Shown here in pieces: positions 12,653 through 23,876 of a stretch of DNA of 64,000 nt. A program made the position numbers and the translations under genes. Location: the NCBI GenBank assembly GCA_014607495.2, contig CP053169.1, positions 6,572,001 to 6,636,000 on the forward strand, written 5' to 3'. Each line of letters begins with the position of its first letter. The stretch's first letter is position 1. The notes under the pieces are model-generated. The model saw only the letters and a list, made by a program, of their open reading frames with translations, made no database searches and was not told where the DNA came from. This DNA comes from Carposina sasakii (lineage: Eukaryota; Arthropoda; Insecta; Lepidoptera; Carposinidae).

Positions 12653-12825
12653 TTTTTGTTTGATGTCAAGCGCGTTTGGATAAGCAAATAACGTTTGGAT
12701 CACAGATTACCTAGATTAGGGGGGTAATCTGTGGTTTGGATACACATAAATAAGTAAGATTATTTTAGTGTTTGATTTTTATAATTATCATCATGATAAT
12801 TATCACTTCGAACCCTGATTGTAGG

Positions 12826-14546
12826 ATATAGATTTTTTAAAGTTAGATGCAACTTAATGCAAGACTTTCGTAAAATACTGTGTTTGTAACATAACACATA
12901 CCATCGTATGTAAAATACAATGCAATCTCGGATAAACTTCGGCGTTTTCGTTTATCATTAGTGAATTAACTTGATATCTGGTATGGATACTGTTTAAAAT
13001 GATTAACTAATAAATAAGTTGATGTAGTCAGTGGTTAATAGATAGTGTCGTTACCTAACTTAATAATAAATCAAAGACAATTTTTTGGACGGCCACTCGT
13101 TAGCGACGATAATTGAATATTAGCCTCGTTTTAAAACATTTTGTCGTTTTAATAATGTGTAGATATAACGCGACATAGACGACTGTTTAATTTGTGTTCC
13201 GCTCGCGTATTTATTTCTCCGTGTACTCAAGCGAAACAGAAATAGCAATATGTGCGCATGCGTTGATAGTTTCCTGTTTGGAGCAGGCATTTTGGCTGTT
13301 GTGTAATATAATGATTATACACTAATGTAAGTAATTTTGCGCAATAGTAACAGTTGTAATGATAGTTCAGGCACGAATATAACATTAAAATTATCGGTGC
13401 AATATTTTTAACAATGGCAACCTGTGCTTTGAAAGTTATAGGTGTTGCAACTTGAATTGTGGCAACACTAACGTATATTCGGTTAAAGGTCGGTGGGTGT
13501 TTGTTGGGTAGATATTTAGCGGGAGATTTTGTTACTAGTATTTATTAGAACACATGCCTGGGTTCCGGTTGCAACATCAACACATGTTGTATGCATGTTC
13601 ATTTGTTGTAAGTCTTGTTGTTTTAACAAATCAGTATTTTAAATATATGTGTGACATTCCAGTTTCAGTAACGATTATCAACATTTTTAGTTCAATTTGC
13701 TACTTAATTATTACTATTTCTCCTAATTATTTTATAGCTCTCTGTATATTGTCTCCATAATTATGCTACTTGCATTATGAAATTATGTATTTATTTACAC
13801 AATATGTAATGATCAGTACAATATTAGGAAACGTAATTTTATGTAAATTTTCACATTCTCAGTAATGGAGTCAGTTGTCTGAGTTTAGTTCTGATTTATT
13901 TAAGACATTATAATAATATTTTACTTTTGTTTATATCCATATTTGTCCGCTCTTAGCTCTCGGATGTTATTGGTGTTCAGTGACCTATTTGTTATAAATT
14001 GATCTGAATTACCTAATTTATTAGGCCATTAGATGCGTTAGTAAAAGTTTGTATATCATTTAGTATGTTTAGATCAAAGAATAACAAAATATGATTAAGT
14101 AATAACCTAAACAGCATTTAGTTAAATTTTTCAAGTGTGAGAGCTGGGAATGGTGGCTACCTATATTATTTGCATATTTATTTCACTTTATTTTTACTTA
14201 AGATTTTTTTACTGATGTTGTAATAAGTTTTACATCAAATACAGTGTGATATGTATATATATGAAGTGTTTTATTAGTAATTCGTTTCTGTCCATTTGTC
14301 TAAATAGAAATAGTAGGTAGTGGCAGTACTAAGAGCATTTCTCCTTCGTAAAGGATCATGCTTACGTTTTTATATAATTTTATTTAAACATCTAATAATG
14401 TTTTCTTTTGCAATCTTTAGATTAGAGTATGCAGTGATAAATTGATGAAATTGAGTGTTGGTAAATGTGAGCATTACTAAAAATGTAATTCATGGCATAC
14501 ATTAGCCAAGTAATGATACCTAATGCTTTTAAATGCAAATTTTAAA
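12826..14546. other. AT-rich gene-free stretch
   Basis: No recognisable coding sequence or repeat with clear ends. A short GC-richer part with gcgcatgcg is at about 13250. Intergenic between the PITP gene and PIG-L. Confidence 0.5.
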
Positions 14547-14661
14547 AGGCTGGTTTTACAGTTATCCTTAAGACAAAAACATGATATTGTGTGGCGCTAG
14601 ATTATCGTTTAACCGTTTTGAAACTATGTTCTAGCGCCACAAATATCTCTGAAACCAGCCT
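14547..14661. mobile_element. Short TIR MITE
   Basis: Outer arms aggctggttt and aaaccagcct; inner arms tgtggcgctaga and tctagcgccaca. 115 bases. No coding content. Confidence 0.75.
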
Positions 14662-14883
14662 GATTATTATTTCAAATGAAGACGCGTAAGCGTTATGTGT
14701 AGAGTAAGCTTAATTAAAACGAAAATTGATCCAGACCCAGAATGTCCATTTTGCAAAATGTCAAGTTCTCAGAATGGCCAATCCGCAGAATTTCTAGTAA
14801 TAGCAGTGTAAACTGCTGAGCTGTTGAATATACAGCCAGTTATTCACACGCGGCGTAAGCCATTTATGTCATAAAGTTCCCCA

Positions 14884-15087
14884 AATGAGGATTTTCTGAC
14901 AAGTTAAAATAACTGTCAAAAATAGATGGCGTGAGCGCGCATCACCCTCCCCGAGACCCTCCCTTCACCTCCCCCTGTACGCGACCAATGACAAAACAGA
15001 ATTTCGGGATGGTGATGCGCTCACGCCATCTATCCAGGAGATTTGTACCATTTTTTTTCTTTTAATAGTTGTCAGAAAATCCCTCAT
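14884..15087. mobile_element. Foldback MITE
   Basis: aatgaggattttctgacaag at the left pairs with gtcagaaaatccctcatt at the right. Inside, agatggcgtgagcgcgcatc pairs with gatgcgctcacgccatct. Only about 50 bases of C-rich DNA (14950-15000) separate the arms. Confidence 0.8.
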
Positions 15088-15657
15088 TGATTTATATTTT
15101 ATTCAACACTCAACCGTGCCTGCGTACGGCGAATTTACCGTATATTTTTACTGTGCAATAAACGTGTGTGAATAACATTAATCTTCCATTCCAAGTAGGT
15201 GTCATGTGTCATACTTTCCCTTTTTTTGAAATAAAAATCCAGTGATAAAAATATTTAGTAGTTTGTTTGTAGAAATCTACGCACATCTATTGGATATTCC
15301 AGAAAAATGTATGTTTTGTAATATTTGAATTGCATTAGTTACCTACCTACATATTTTTTTTCCTTAATCAAATATAATACCTACCACTGTATTGTAGAAT
15401 AAAACTATATACAGTAAGTATAGTTACTATTAGTTTAGAAATTAATTCACAAGAATAACATGAAAAATATGTCAATTTAAAATGTTTAGCTGATTAAAGT
15501 TTTAAGAAGTTCTCGCATGAAATGTAAGTATCTATGTACTTATTTAATATTTGTTGTAAACTATAATATGAGGCCAACAAATTACAATAAATTATTTAAA
15601 TCACAATTTGTTTATTGTAGCTAGATGGAACCTTTTAATTTGAATATAGATATTGAA

Positions 15658-15852
15658 TCCTACTAATATTATAAACGCGAAAGTTTGTGAGTATATATGG
15701 ATGTTTGTTACTCTTTCATGTAAAAACGGCTGGAGCGATTTCAATAAAATTTTGTATGGAGTTAGCTGACATAGGGTACTTTTTATCCCAGATAATTTGG
15801 ACATGTTGTTTTTTCTGCAGTCTACGCGGACGAAGTCGCGGGCGTCCACTAG
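15658..15852 (+). mobile_element. Short non-autonomous Helitron (Lep1-like)
   Basis: Begins TCctactaatattataaa directly after an A and ends in CTAG directly before a T, with a GC-rich inverted stretch (acgcggacgaagtcgcg) just inside the end: the textbook Helitron layout of A|TC...CTAG|T with no target duplication. 195 bases, no coding sequence. Decayed relatives at 3049-3210 and 49273-49437 (minus), and a 5' piece at about 700-750. Confidence 0.8.
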
Positions 15853-16021
15853 TCATTCATAAGGGGCTGATTTTGTCAAATAGGGCTATTTGTTAAGGTT
15901 ATGCTGTATTTATCTTGGTCAAGTTTTAGATAAAGACAGCAATAAATTTATTAAGTAAGTACATAAGTTAGAACTATGTATGTAGATGTCGGAAATCTGC
16001 CCTAAGTTTATTGGATGCTGC

Positions 16022-16112
16022 CCATTCTACATACATATAATCACGCCTTTATCCCTTATGGGGTAGGCAGAGCACTGAGGGCCGATAGAACCACATGGTG
16101 CCACTTCTGACC
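16022..16112 (-). repeat. LINE/SINE 3'-end repeat, reverse copy
   Basis: Reverse complement of 51277-51366 with few differences ('ataatcacgcctttatccct', 'atggtgccacttctgaccaa'). Confidence 0.65.
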
Positions 16113-16410
16113 AATTTTGAGGGTAGGTATAGTTGATGTACAAGTTCGGTTAGTAATAACAGACGGTCAGCCCATCGCTTACAAAACACCAAGACCCTCT
16201 TGTCCCTCTACTGACTTGTACAGTATGCCCGGGAATAGAAGCAGCTGTAGTGTTATATTTTTTTTTCACTTCCAGAGCAGCATAGAAGTTTGCCATTGAT
16301 TGACCATTCTAGCCATATTCTTAACTATCTACAATACAAAAGGACAACTTGTATTAACTTTGTACACACATTTACCGTTTCACAATAAAACAAAAATAGT
16401 GATTCAATTA

Positions 16411-16564
16411 GGGTGTAACAGAAGGGGGTATGTTTAAGCGAAATTCTACAAAAATAGCCCACTATAGTAAGTCCACCCAATCTATAAAATTTGAGACTCG
16501 AAATCTAATGTTTATTTTCCAAGATCTCAGGAATGTTAATACAACTTCCCCCTTTTGTTACACC
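16411..16564. mobile_element. MITE with gggtgtaac ends
   Basis: Left gggtgtaacagaaggggg and right cttcccccttttgttacac are inverted. The stretch at 7085-7200 shares 'tgctacaaaaagcccact'-like internal sequence and is a decayed relative; 18780-18897 has similar short ends (caggtgtaa / ttacaccctg). Confidence 0.65.
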
Positions 16565-17439
16565 GTGTACAAATAAAACATTTAAAGCCAGTATAGAATT
16601 TCCCAAAAATGATTATTTTTTTTTGTTTCAAACGATTCCCTAGAATCTGAAGTGATATCAAAGATTTGGCCGGGAAATTCGCTCAATTTTTTCAGCAATG
16701 CAGCGGCAGCGCCCGCTCGGTAAAAATATCTTTATGTACATATTGTATCCTCTATTAAATGTATATTGTAATTGTAAGATAACAGAAAGCACGGGCTTGC
16801 ACCAATGAAATTCTTCTATGCTTTGTTTTTCAAAGTAGCTACAGGTCCAGGTGGCGGGGCGGCAGCCTTTTTGGGGATTTTAGCGAACTAGAGTAGAACT
16901 TGGCCGCACCCATAACTCGAACAATAACCATTCACTTTAAAATTTTCACTAGATCTTTAGAAATACATTGTCTGAAGAAGTACTAGGTGCATAGCCCATT
17001 TGTTATACACTCGAATTTTGCAAGTTTGACTTCAAAAGTGCGCCAATCGGCGAAGAGAAAAACCCTTGTACAGCTGTTGTTATATACAACAACACAAAAT
17101 TCAGTGACATCAGAATTGAAATTTACAGGAGCTATAGTTGGATCTTCCATAAGAGAGAGGTATCTGGGAAACTGTGCACAGTTTTCTATTACACTGTTCT
17201 AAAAAATTATGGTTTACTCAACTATGCAATAAACTTGTTCTTAGTAAAATCAATACTTTATATTTTCCCTGTCACAACTCAGACTATGTTTGCACCCTGT
17301 AGAGTGGCCTATATCTCTATTATCTTTAGAATATGGTCAATTCTACTATGTCTTATTTTTACTGCGATCAAATAACAATATATTAAATTAATTTAATTTA
17401 ATAAGTTCAAAACTTATCTCAGTCTCAGCCACGCGTTCG

Positions 17440-17876
17440 TCTCAAGGAGCGCTCAAGTTACCCACGAAGATTACATAGTCTATATTTCATATCTCTATTA
17501 TCTTTCAATTCTACTATGATACAATAGAGTCTACGCGTTCTCTCAGTAAGTTGAATCTTATGTATCAAGAGGAGCGCTAGGGATCGCGCTCCAATGAAAC
17601 GCAATTTGGTACGATTCCTAGTACTGTATTCAATGAGCGCGAAAGAGACATACCGACATAAGCCGGCGCGTGAAACAGAAGATTTCGTATGAAAAATTTG
17701 CCTTATCTGGAGCGCCGCTCACATTAATTCGCGTATGCAGCCACTAGATGTCGCTTAGTCCGAGTTAGAACGCGATATGGTTGTCTTTAATGTGTTTCAT
17801 TAGGTCATCTGAATTTTAACATGAGCGACGTTGCACAGTGCAGTGAACTCCCATTTGAAAATACGAGGAGCCGCCA
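17440..17876. mobile_element. Second copy of the ggcggctc repeat, left end damaged
   Basis: Shares body and right end (ggagccgcc) with 32639-33108; the left end has no recognisable ggcggctc. A small hairpin aggttatcatgtgataacct follows at 17877-17896. Confidence 0.6.
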
Positions 17877-17899
17877 GAGGTTATCATGTGATAACCTGT

Positions 17900-19064
17900 A
17901 ATTGGCTTCTTTGTTGCTATAGAATATATTATATTGTTTTATAAGCTGTTGGTTGTCCACAGAGCTGTAATAAATAAATAAATATATTTACAGAAAATAA
18001 ATTTAGCGTAAACAAGGACGTAAAAGTCCTACTTGGATCCCACACTCAGGTTTGTAAAAATGAGCGCTGAGTCGACGCTTTTGAGCGTTAAAGACTCGAG
18101 CGTTAAACGCTTCAAATACTAATTCGAAACCAACCGCCTATTGCAACATTAGGCCATCTCTAACTGTTTCAAGATTTATTGGCTTAACTATCGTTCCTAC
18201 TTAGAAACATCATGAATTATTTCCATCATGAAAGCGAAATGTTGCTCTACGATACTTATAACATCTCACTTCCACAATAGAAACAAACTTGCTTCAATAT
18301 GTCATGGTTAACCCCCTGGCCCAATGTAGCGCTAGGAGGCTAGTAGTAGTAATTGGCTTTAAATAATTATTTGTAGATTGGGATATCATATACTGCTAAA
18401 AACTAGTAATAGGGCTAGGAAAAACACTCACAAATTGAGCACCTAGGGCCATGGTATGACTTGTTTCATACCGTTCTATACATTACAACTCGTGGTACGT
18501 CCACGCCTACGCTTACGTGTACGCATACGCATCCGGTGTGCTCTGAGCTTAATTAAATAAACTAATTAATGAAACGCAGAACGCTCTTTAGTAAGTTCAC
18601 TACATTAATCTGCATTATTCTTTATTTACATGTTATTTGATTGCAATCTTCGGATAATACTCTTGCAAAATCTACGCGACTAGAAGCCTGGCATAACATT
18701 ATAACTATTTTAAGGATAGATCATATCACAGGATAAACATTTAACTTAACAATTAGGTAACTAAACATTTGTTTTATACAGGTGTAAATGTTGGCAGACT
18801 GTGCGGAAAATTCGGATTTTTTAATGCTTCTTTTATATATTTGCAACAAAATTCTGCATCTTCATTCGTTTTTCCTAGCTTTCACTTACACCCTGTAAAG
18901 GTACTTAGATAACTTTTAGCCTATTCTCACATGGGGTAACTTTACAAAAAAAAATCTACTTTGGCTGGCATTTTGAAATGTATGAGAAGAATTTCCCTTC
19001 CCTGCCAAAGTCGCAGCACGCTCGCTTCGCTCGCTCGGATCGCTACTATTGTAACAGAAATCAC
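17900..19064. other. Gene-free stretch
   Basis: Contains a small degenerate (tacgc)n-like patch at 18495-18537 and a possible MITE with caggtgtaa ends at 18780-18897. Otherwise nothing recognised. Confidence 0.45.
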
Positions 19065-19949
19065 GGGTACTCCTTGTCACTGATCATTTACATCTGTCCG
19101 CGCTATGCTAAATGTAGGCTGTGGGATCTCCTTTATGATCCTGCAGTTCTGGCTACCCCATTTCAGGAAAACAGGTTTGTCTCTTATTCAATATACTTAT
19201 GTATGTATTCGACATAATTTGACCGTCATTACAGTTAAATACATATCGAGGCAGGGTGGAGCACCACATACAAAGACCAATGAATGAAAATCATAACTAC
19301 ACTGCAACAAACTCGCAACTACATGAGTTGTGATTGGTCGAAATTGGCCAACTTAACGCCCTCCCCTATATTTTAACTGAATAATGATAATAAATATCTT
19401 AAAGCCTAACAATAGGTATAAAATTGTAAAAACAGTTGTTTATACAAACAAGAACAAACAAATACAAATTATAATCTCTTAATTATATCACAAACAAAAG
19501 TAGATATATAAATAAGGAAATGAGCTTCTATTTGTAGAATAACTAACACATAAAATTTTAAATTAGTATTAAACATTCAGTTTGGTTCTAAAATCCACAG
19601 ATAATATAAGCTTCTTTCCTTCCTCAATTGGTTTTCCTTAAAAATAATTACTTTAAGAAGTAATAATAAAAAAATCTTAATACTTTATAAGCAGATATTT
19701 GGAAGATAAAATTGTTAAATATACTATTTACAGAATCACTTAAAATAATAATTCTTAACATTTTAAGCTTAAATTCAAATACACCTTACTCATTGCAGGT
19801 TGTTGATTAAAAGGCGGTGAACAAACATACCTACTAGATATCTCTTACGTGACATTGACGGAATTATTGGGCCCGACACAATGGTGGCCATTAAATAGAA
19901 TTGAATTAATACATACTAGCTTAGCTAGTGTGTCTATTGAAATGTAGCA

Positions 19950-22900
19950 TTAATCATCAACTTCAAGCTCTAGCTCAATATCAGCCAGGTTAATCCGTCT
20001 TAGAGTGTTAATTACCATGTACCGTGAGAATATAACGTACAAATGTCTGAACCAGACCATTTGTGATCTGTGCTGTTTCATCGCACTCACTACTTGCCTA
20101 CTCTCTGTCCAGCGAAGGAAGTACCTGAAAATATTCAATATTGAGCAGATGATGTGTGATTGGGTTAGCAGGCAAAGACTTACGGCCAATTTCAATACTA
20201 GAGATCATAAAGAATCTGCTGTCAAAAAGTGTATGCCGTAACCATGAACGTATCAAAAACTACTAGTTCTTTTTACGTTCATGGCCGTAACATACAATAA
20301 CTAAATAGAGATTTTTGAAATTTCAGATTAAATTTTCAATTGTTTTCAAACGAAATTTCAGACTCATCCTGAATCAATCCTTTTTGGTTGGACACTGCAG
20401 TTACAGACTAAACTAAAATTAAGTCGTTGGGACAACAAATCTTTGGGATCTGTGATTGGGCTGCATGTACAGAGTAGGTAACTAGTATATTTCGGTTCTC
20501 TATTTTGTCTCATAACTTTTTTTCCATAATCTAACGTGTCATAATATTTTGTGACATAATAATCATGTGTCCGAATGATAAGTAGCTCTAACTTAACGTC
20601 TCATAATATCACTTGGCCGAAAACCGAAATCCCTAAATATAATATGACCTAATTGTTTTTTGCTATAAATATCACAATCTATAATATTTAAGACATAAAA
20701 TGCTTTTCTATAATAGTTGTAAGTCCTAACGTAATATCTCATTATATAACGTGTCCTAAAATTGAAATTCCATAACTATAAAGTTAACTAAAATTATTTG
20801 CTATAAACATTCCTATCCATAATATTTGAAACACCATTATCTAGCCCAAGTAAGTATCATAAAAACTTGTTTTATTTGCAAAAATATGAACACATAACTA
20901 AACAGTATTACAAGCAACCATGCATCATGCAAACAAGCACGCAGCATGCAAGCAAGCACGCAGCATACAAGCAAGCACGCAGCATACATACAAGCGTGCA
21001 GCATGCTAGCAAAAATGCAAGTGAGCATGCAGCATGCAAGCAAGCCTAAAGCATGCAAGTAAGCAGCATGCATGGCTTCTGTCACGGCTCCGGCGCTACG
21101 GCGGTCCCACGCGACCTTATCGTCGCAGATGGTTTTAGCCCACCACCGCAGCTTCGACTGCGCCAGCCAGCCTCAGCTCGCGGGCCGCCTCGGGCTCGCC
21201 TACGCACTTTTACATTGCACTCTAGGGGTAGGGCAGACAAGACTGCGTGGTGTCGGTTTTACAGCGATATATTTCTGTTACGTTTTCCATCCCGGGGATA
21301 CCACATTGTTATGTCCTTAGACCATTTGTCTTTCTGACTCCTTATCATGTGTCCAGTCCATTTCCACTTTAGTTTGTTTACTGCCCAAGTCACATTTATT
21401 AATTTAGTTTTCTCTCTTATGTCTGTCAGTTTTATCTTGTCCTTAAGTTTAATATTTAGCATATATATCTCCCTATCTCCTTTTATTTATGGATTAAGAC
21501 TATGTGTGTTTCCCCCCATTGTCTCAGTATAGTGCCTGTTTTTGAGATTCCATTAAATAGTTTCACTAAAATTGGGTATATTTCACCTATAGTTCCTCTT
21601 AGCAGTTCATTTTTTATTTTATCTGGTCCAGGTGCTTTATCCATTTTCTGTGACTTAATTGCTTTTTCGACTTCGCAGTATAGGATTGATGGCTCCTTTG
21701 GGAGTGATACTGGTGGTACACATTTTTCTAAGTTTTTACCTTTTGCGTATAGAGCTCTATAATAAACTTAATTTAACAAATTCTATTTAGTATTATTATA
21801 GTAAGCTTGGTATAAAAATAATCCAATCTATGTATGTGCCATTTGTAACTGCATTGTAAATATGGTCAATAAACTATTTTTCATTTTCATTTTTTTCATT
21901 TTATAGCAAAATTAGGATATCTGATTATTATAGCACACAATCTTATGACACAAAAGTATTAGAACTAAAGACGATTAGGTAATATACAATTTAGTATACG
22001 ATAACATTATGAGAAGTGATGATTATAGCAAATGTGTTAGTGTTTATATTTTCGGACGATTGATATTCAGAGAAGAAAGGGACTACCATATATTTCTTAT
22101 GCTCATCAATGGGTTAGGAGCCTGCTCATGACTGTTTAAACTTCACATCAGCAAAGATTCATTGCAACTGCTGTACTGTAACTAATTATAATTTACTTAA
22201 AAGTGTGATTGCATTTACAAATTTTATAGTAATACTATAATGGTTGCTCACCTTTTGGAAGACAGTACAAAACTGAGAGGCAGGTCCAGGAAACCTAAGT
22301 ATTTTCTTAGTATGTTCACAGAATCCAAAGTGTATACTGTGCACCCTAAAAGAAAAGAAATACTATAAAGGCATACCTACCACCTAAAATAAAAATAAAA
22401 AAACAAGCATTCACATTTCCAAAAAGTTGGTACTCATAAAAATATTTATATTTACTTACTCTTTGGTATGATCTTTTCAACAAACATATATGCAACAGCA
22501 TAAAATACGGCTGAATGGTTGGGATGGGACGAAACCCCGCCTCTATCAAAGGTAACAAATGTATCTACATCCAACATCTCTAACTGATGCTGTATCAGCT
22601 TTGCAATGATCTGTACTGGCCACTGTAACTTTGGATCATCCCGTAGCCTTGTATCTGATATAAGACAGATATTTTGATCAGGTATGCCAAGTTTATTGCA
22701 TGCATGCCAGAGTTCTTCACGTCGAATATGTCCTTTTCCTTCATAATTACCTGTTAAAAAAGAATGTTCAGACTAAAACATGAGTACACAAATTGATTAT
22801 GCACTAACATTATGTACATCTATCTTATTACCATTAGATAAGCATAGTAAATAAACTTCGGCTCCTTGGCTACATAAGCGCACAATAGTAGGTCCGAAGA

Positions 22901-23147
22901 ACATACATTCATCATCTGGGTGAGCTACCACAATTAGAACTCTCTTGGCTCCTAGAGCTCCGCGGGTCCGTGTTTTCAAGCGCCTCGCATATCGACGATA
23001 TACAATACTACACACCAATATATACCCTAATACCCATAAACTAATGTACAATGCAAAATTTCTGAAATATAATAAAGTGTCTGTTACAAATCTCAAATAA
23101 ATATTGTGGAAAACATCAAAGTCGTAAGAGAAATCATGAAATGGCAT
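19950..23147 (-). CDS. PIGL: PIG-L, N-acetylglucosaminyl-phosphatidylinositol de-N-acetylase
   Basis: PIG-L removes the acetyl group from GlcNAc-PI, the second step of GPI-anchor synthesis, on the cytosolic face of the ER. Exons in transcript order are 22832-23147, 22460-22750, 22252-22345 and 19950-20124. Phases join exactly and give 291 residues. Residues about 30-50 form a membrane segment. VLIVVAHPDDECMFFGP (about 70-86) carries the metal-binding HPDD motif of the family; TFDRGGVSSHPNHSAV in exon 2 supplies the second metal-binding SHPNH; YTLDSVNILRKYLGFLDLPLS is in exon 3; and HRSQMVWFRHLYVIFSRYM is the typical C-terminal block in exon 4. Exon 4 is separated from exon 3 by a 2.1 kb intron full of satellite and LINE debris, so it is easily missed. 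The start is the first ATG of the exon, upstream of the membrane segment. The gene is head-to-head with VPS37. Confidence 0.94.
20460..20850. repeat. AT-rich degenerate internal repeat in PIG-L intron 3
   Basis: Recurrent short words of the form cgtgtcataatat, acgtctcataatatc and taacgtgtcctaaa, and an inverted pair atttcggttctc / aaaaccgaaat at about 20490 and 20620. No coding content. Confidence 0.45.
20925..21066. repeat. Short tandem repeat of gcaagcaagcacgcagcat type
   Basis: Seven or so diverged units of about 16-20 bases built on gcatgcaagcaagcacgcag. Lies in the third intron of PIG-L next to the LINE remnant. The open frames through it come only from the repeat and are not genes. Confidence 0.8.
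21090..21745 (-). pseudogene. Internally deleted RTE-type LINE remnant
   Basis: Read on the minus strand, 21745-21500 encodes the start of a reverse transcriptase with the motif DKAPGPDKIKNELLRG, and 21460-21260 encodes the C-terminal region (KLKWKWTGHMIRSQKDKWSK). The whole RT palm between them is missing, so this is an internal deletion product. It sits in the long third intron of PIG-L, in the same sense as the gene. Confidence 0.7.
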
Positions 23148-23148
23148 T

Positions 23149-23876
23149 TCTGAATGAATGAATTTTGCTATACACGTTTAATGTTAAATTAAAATCAGTT
23201 ATTTGAACCATTTGGTGTTAATTTTTTTTTGTTTAGTTTATCCCGAAGGAAAGGCAAGGGGAACTAAGCCCATACAGCCATTGTCTTTAGTAAATGATTT
23301 CTGAATTTATGATGGATGATAATGATGATGATGAATGGAAACGTCGGGAAAATCCTCAAGAACAAGTGTAAAGTTAGTCAAAATAAAAAATAATTGCAGA
23401 AACAACTTACATGGGCCCATGAAGAGATCGTATTCCGGCTAAAGTTTTACTTGGCTTACCTGCGTATAAAACCATGCATACGCACTAGATTCACATCACA
23501 AGCAAACAAAATATAACTTATCTACCAGAAAACATCACTTTACGGACACATGCAAGCCATTTATAAATTTTGATTTTCAGAATATTACACCAGCTCCCTT
23601 CCAGCTTTTCCCGCCGAATCCTGTCATCCATGATCATCTCATCCATCCATCTGTCTTGTTAGGGTCCCGTAGCCAAGAGAAATCATTATATAAAAACAAT
23701 GGCTGTATGGGCTTAGTCCCCCTTGCCTTTCCTTCGGGATAAACTAAAGAAAAAAAAGGTTTGTTTGTGGTTTGTATTGGTTGCAATTTGTTGTTTAGAA
23801 CGTGGATATTAATAAATAATGCACTAAAATTTAACTAAGGATTTATTAGGCTAGTTTGTTTTGTGCGATTTTCAAG
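23149..23876. promoter_or_regulatory. Bidirectional promoter interval PIG-L / VPS37
   Basis: Only about 730 bases separate the start codons of two divergent genes, so both promoters must be here unless 5' introns extend them. A 517-base TIR element occupies 23232-23748, leaving about 85 bases on the PIG-L side and 128 on the VPS37 side. No TATA box is obvious. Inferred from gene layout only. Confidence 0.5.
23232..23748. mobile_element. TIR element (tttagtttatcccgaagg family) between PIG-L and VPS37
   Basis: Left end tttagtttatcccgaagg (23232) and right end ccttcgggataaactaaa (to 23748) are exact inverted repeats that extend over about 55 bases. 517 bases, noncoding. It fills most of the 729-base gap between the start codons of two divergent genes. 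Related copies lie in 27758-28908. Confidence 0.85.

Larger units (their letters stand above)
11867..12817. mobile_element. Non-autonomous hAT-like element with nested SINEs
   Basis: The ends are inverted copies beginning cagggttcgaa (11867) and ttcgaaccctg (to 12817). They are flanked by gttgtagg (11859-11866) and attgtagg (12818-12825), an 8-base duplication with one mismatch, as expected for hAT. Subterminal DNA is built of repeated gataattatc blocks at both ends (11880-11975 and 12782-12806). The interior is occupied by tRNA-derived SINE material at about 12190-12415 and 12596-12652. No transposase is present. Confidence 0.8.

Noticed and set aside
20930..21066. CRISPR-like array
   Set aside because: Repeats are contiguous and diverged, with no unique spacers, and the genome is eukaryotic.
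20837..21085. Cys/Ala-rich and His/Ala-rich small proteins on both strands
   Set aside because: Frames exist only because the tandem repeat lacks stop codons in several frames.
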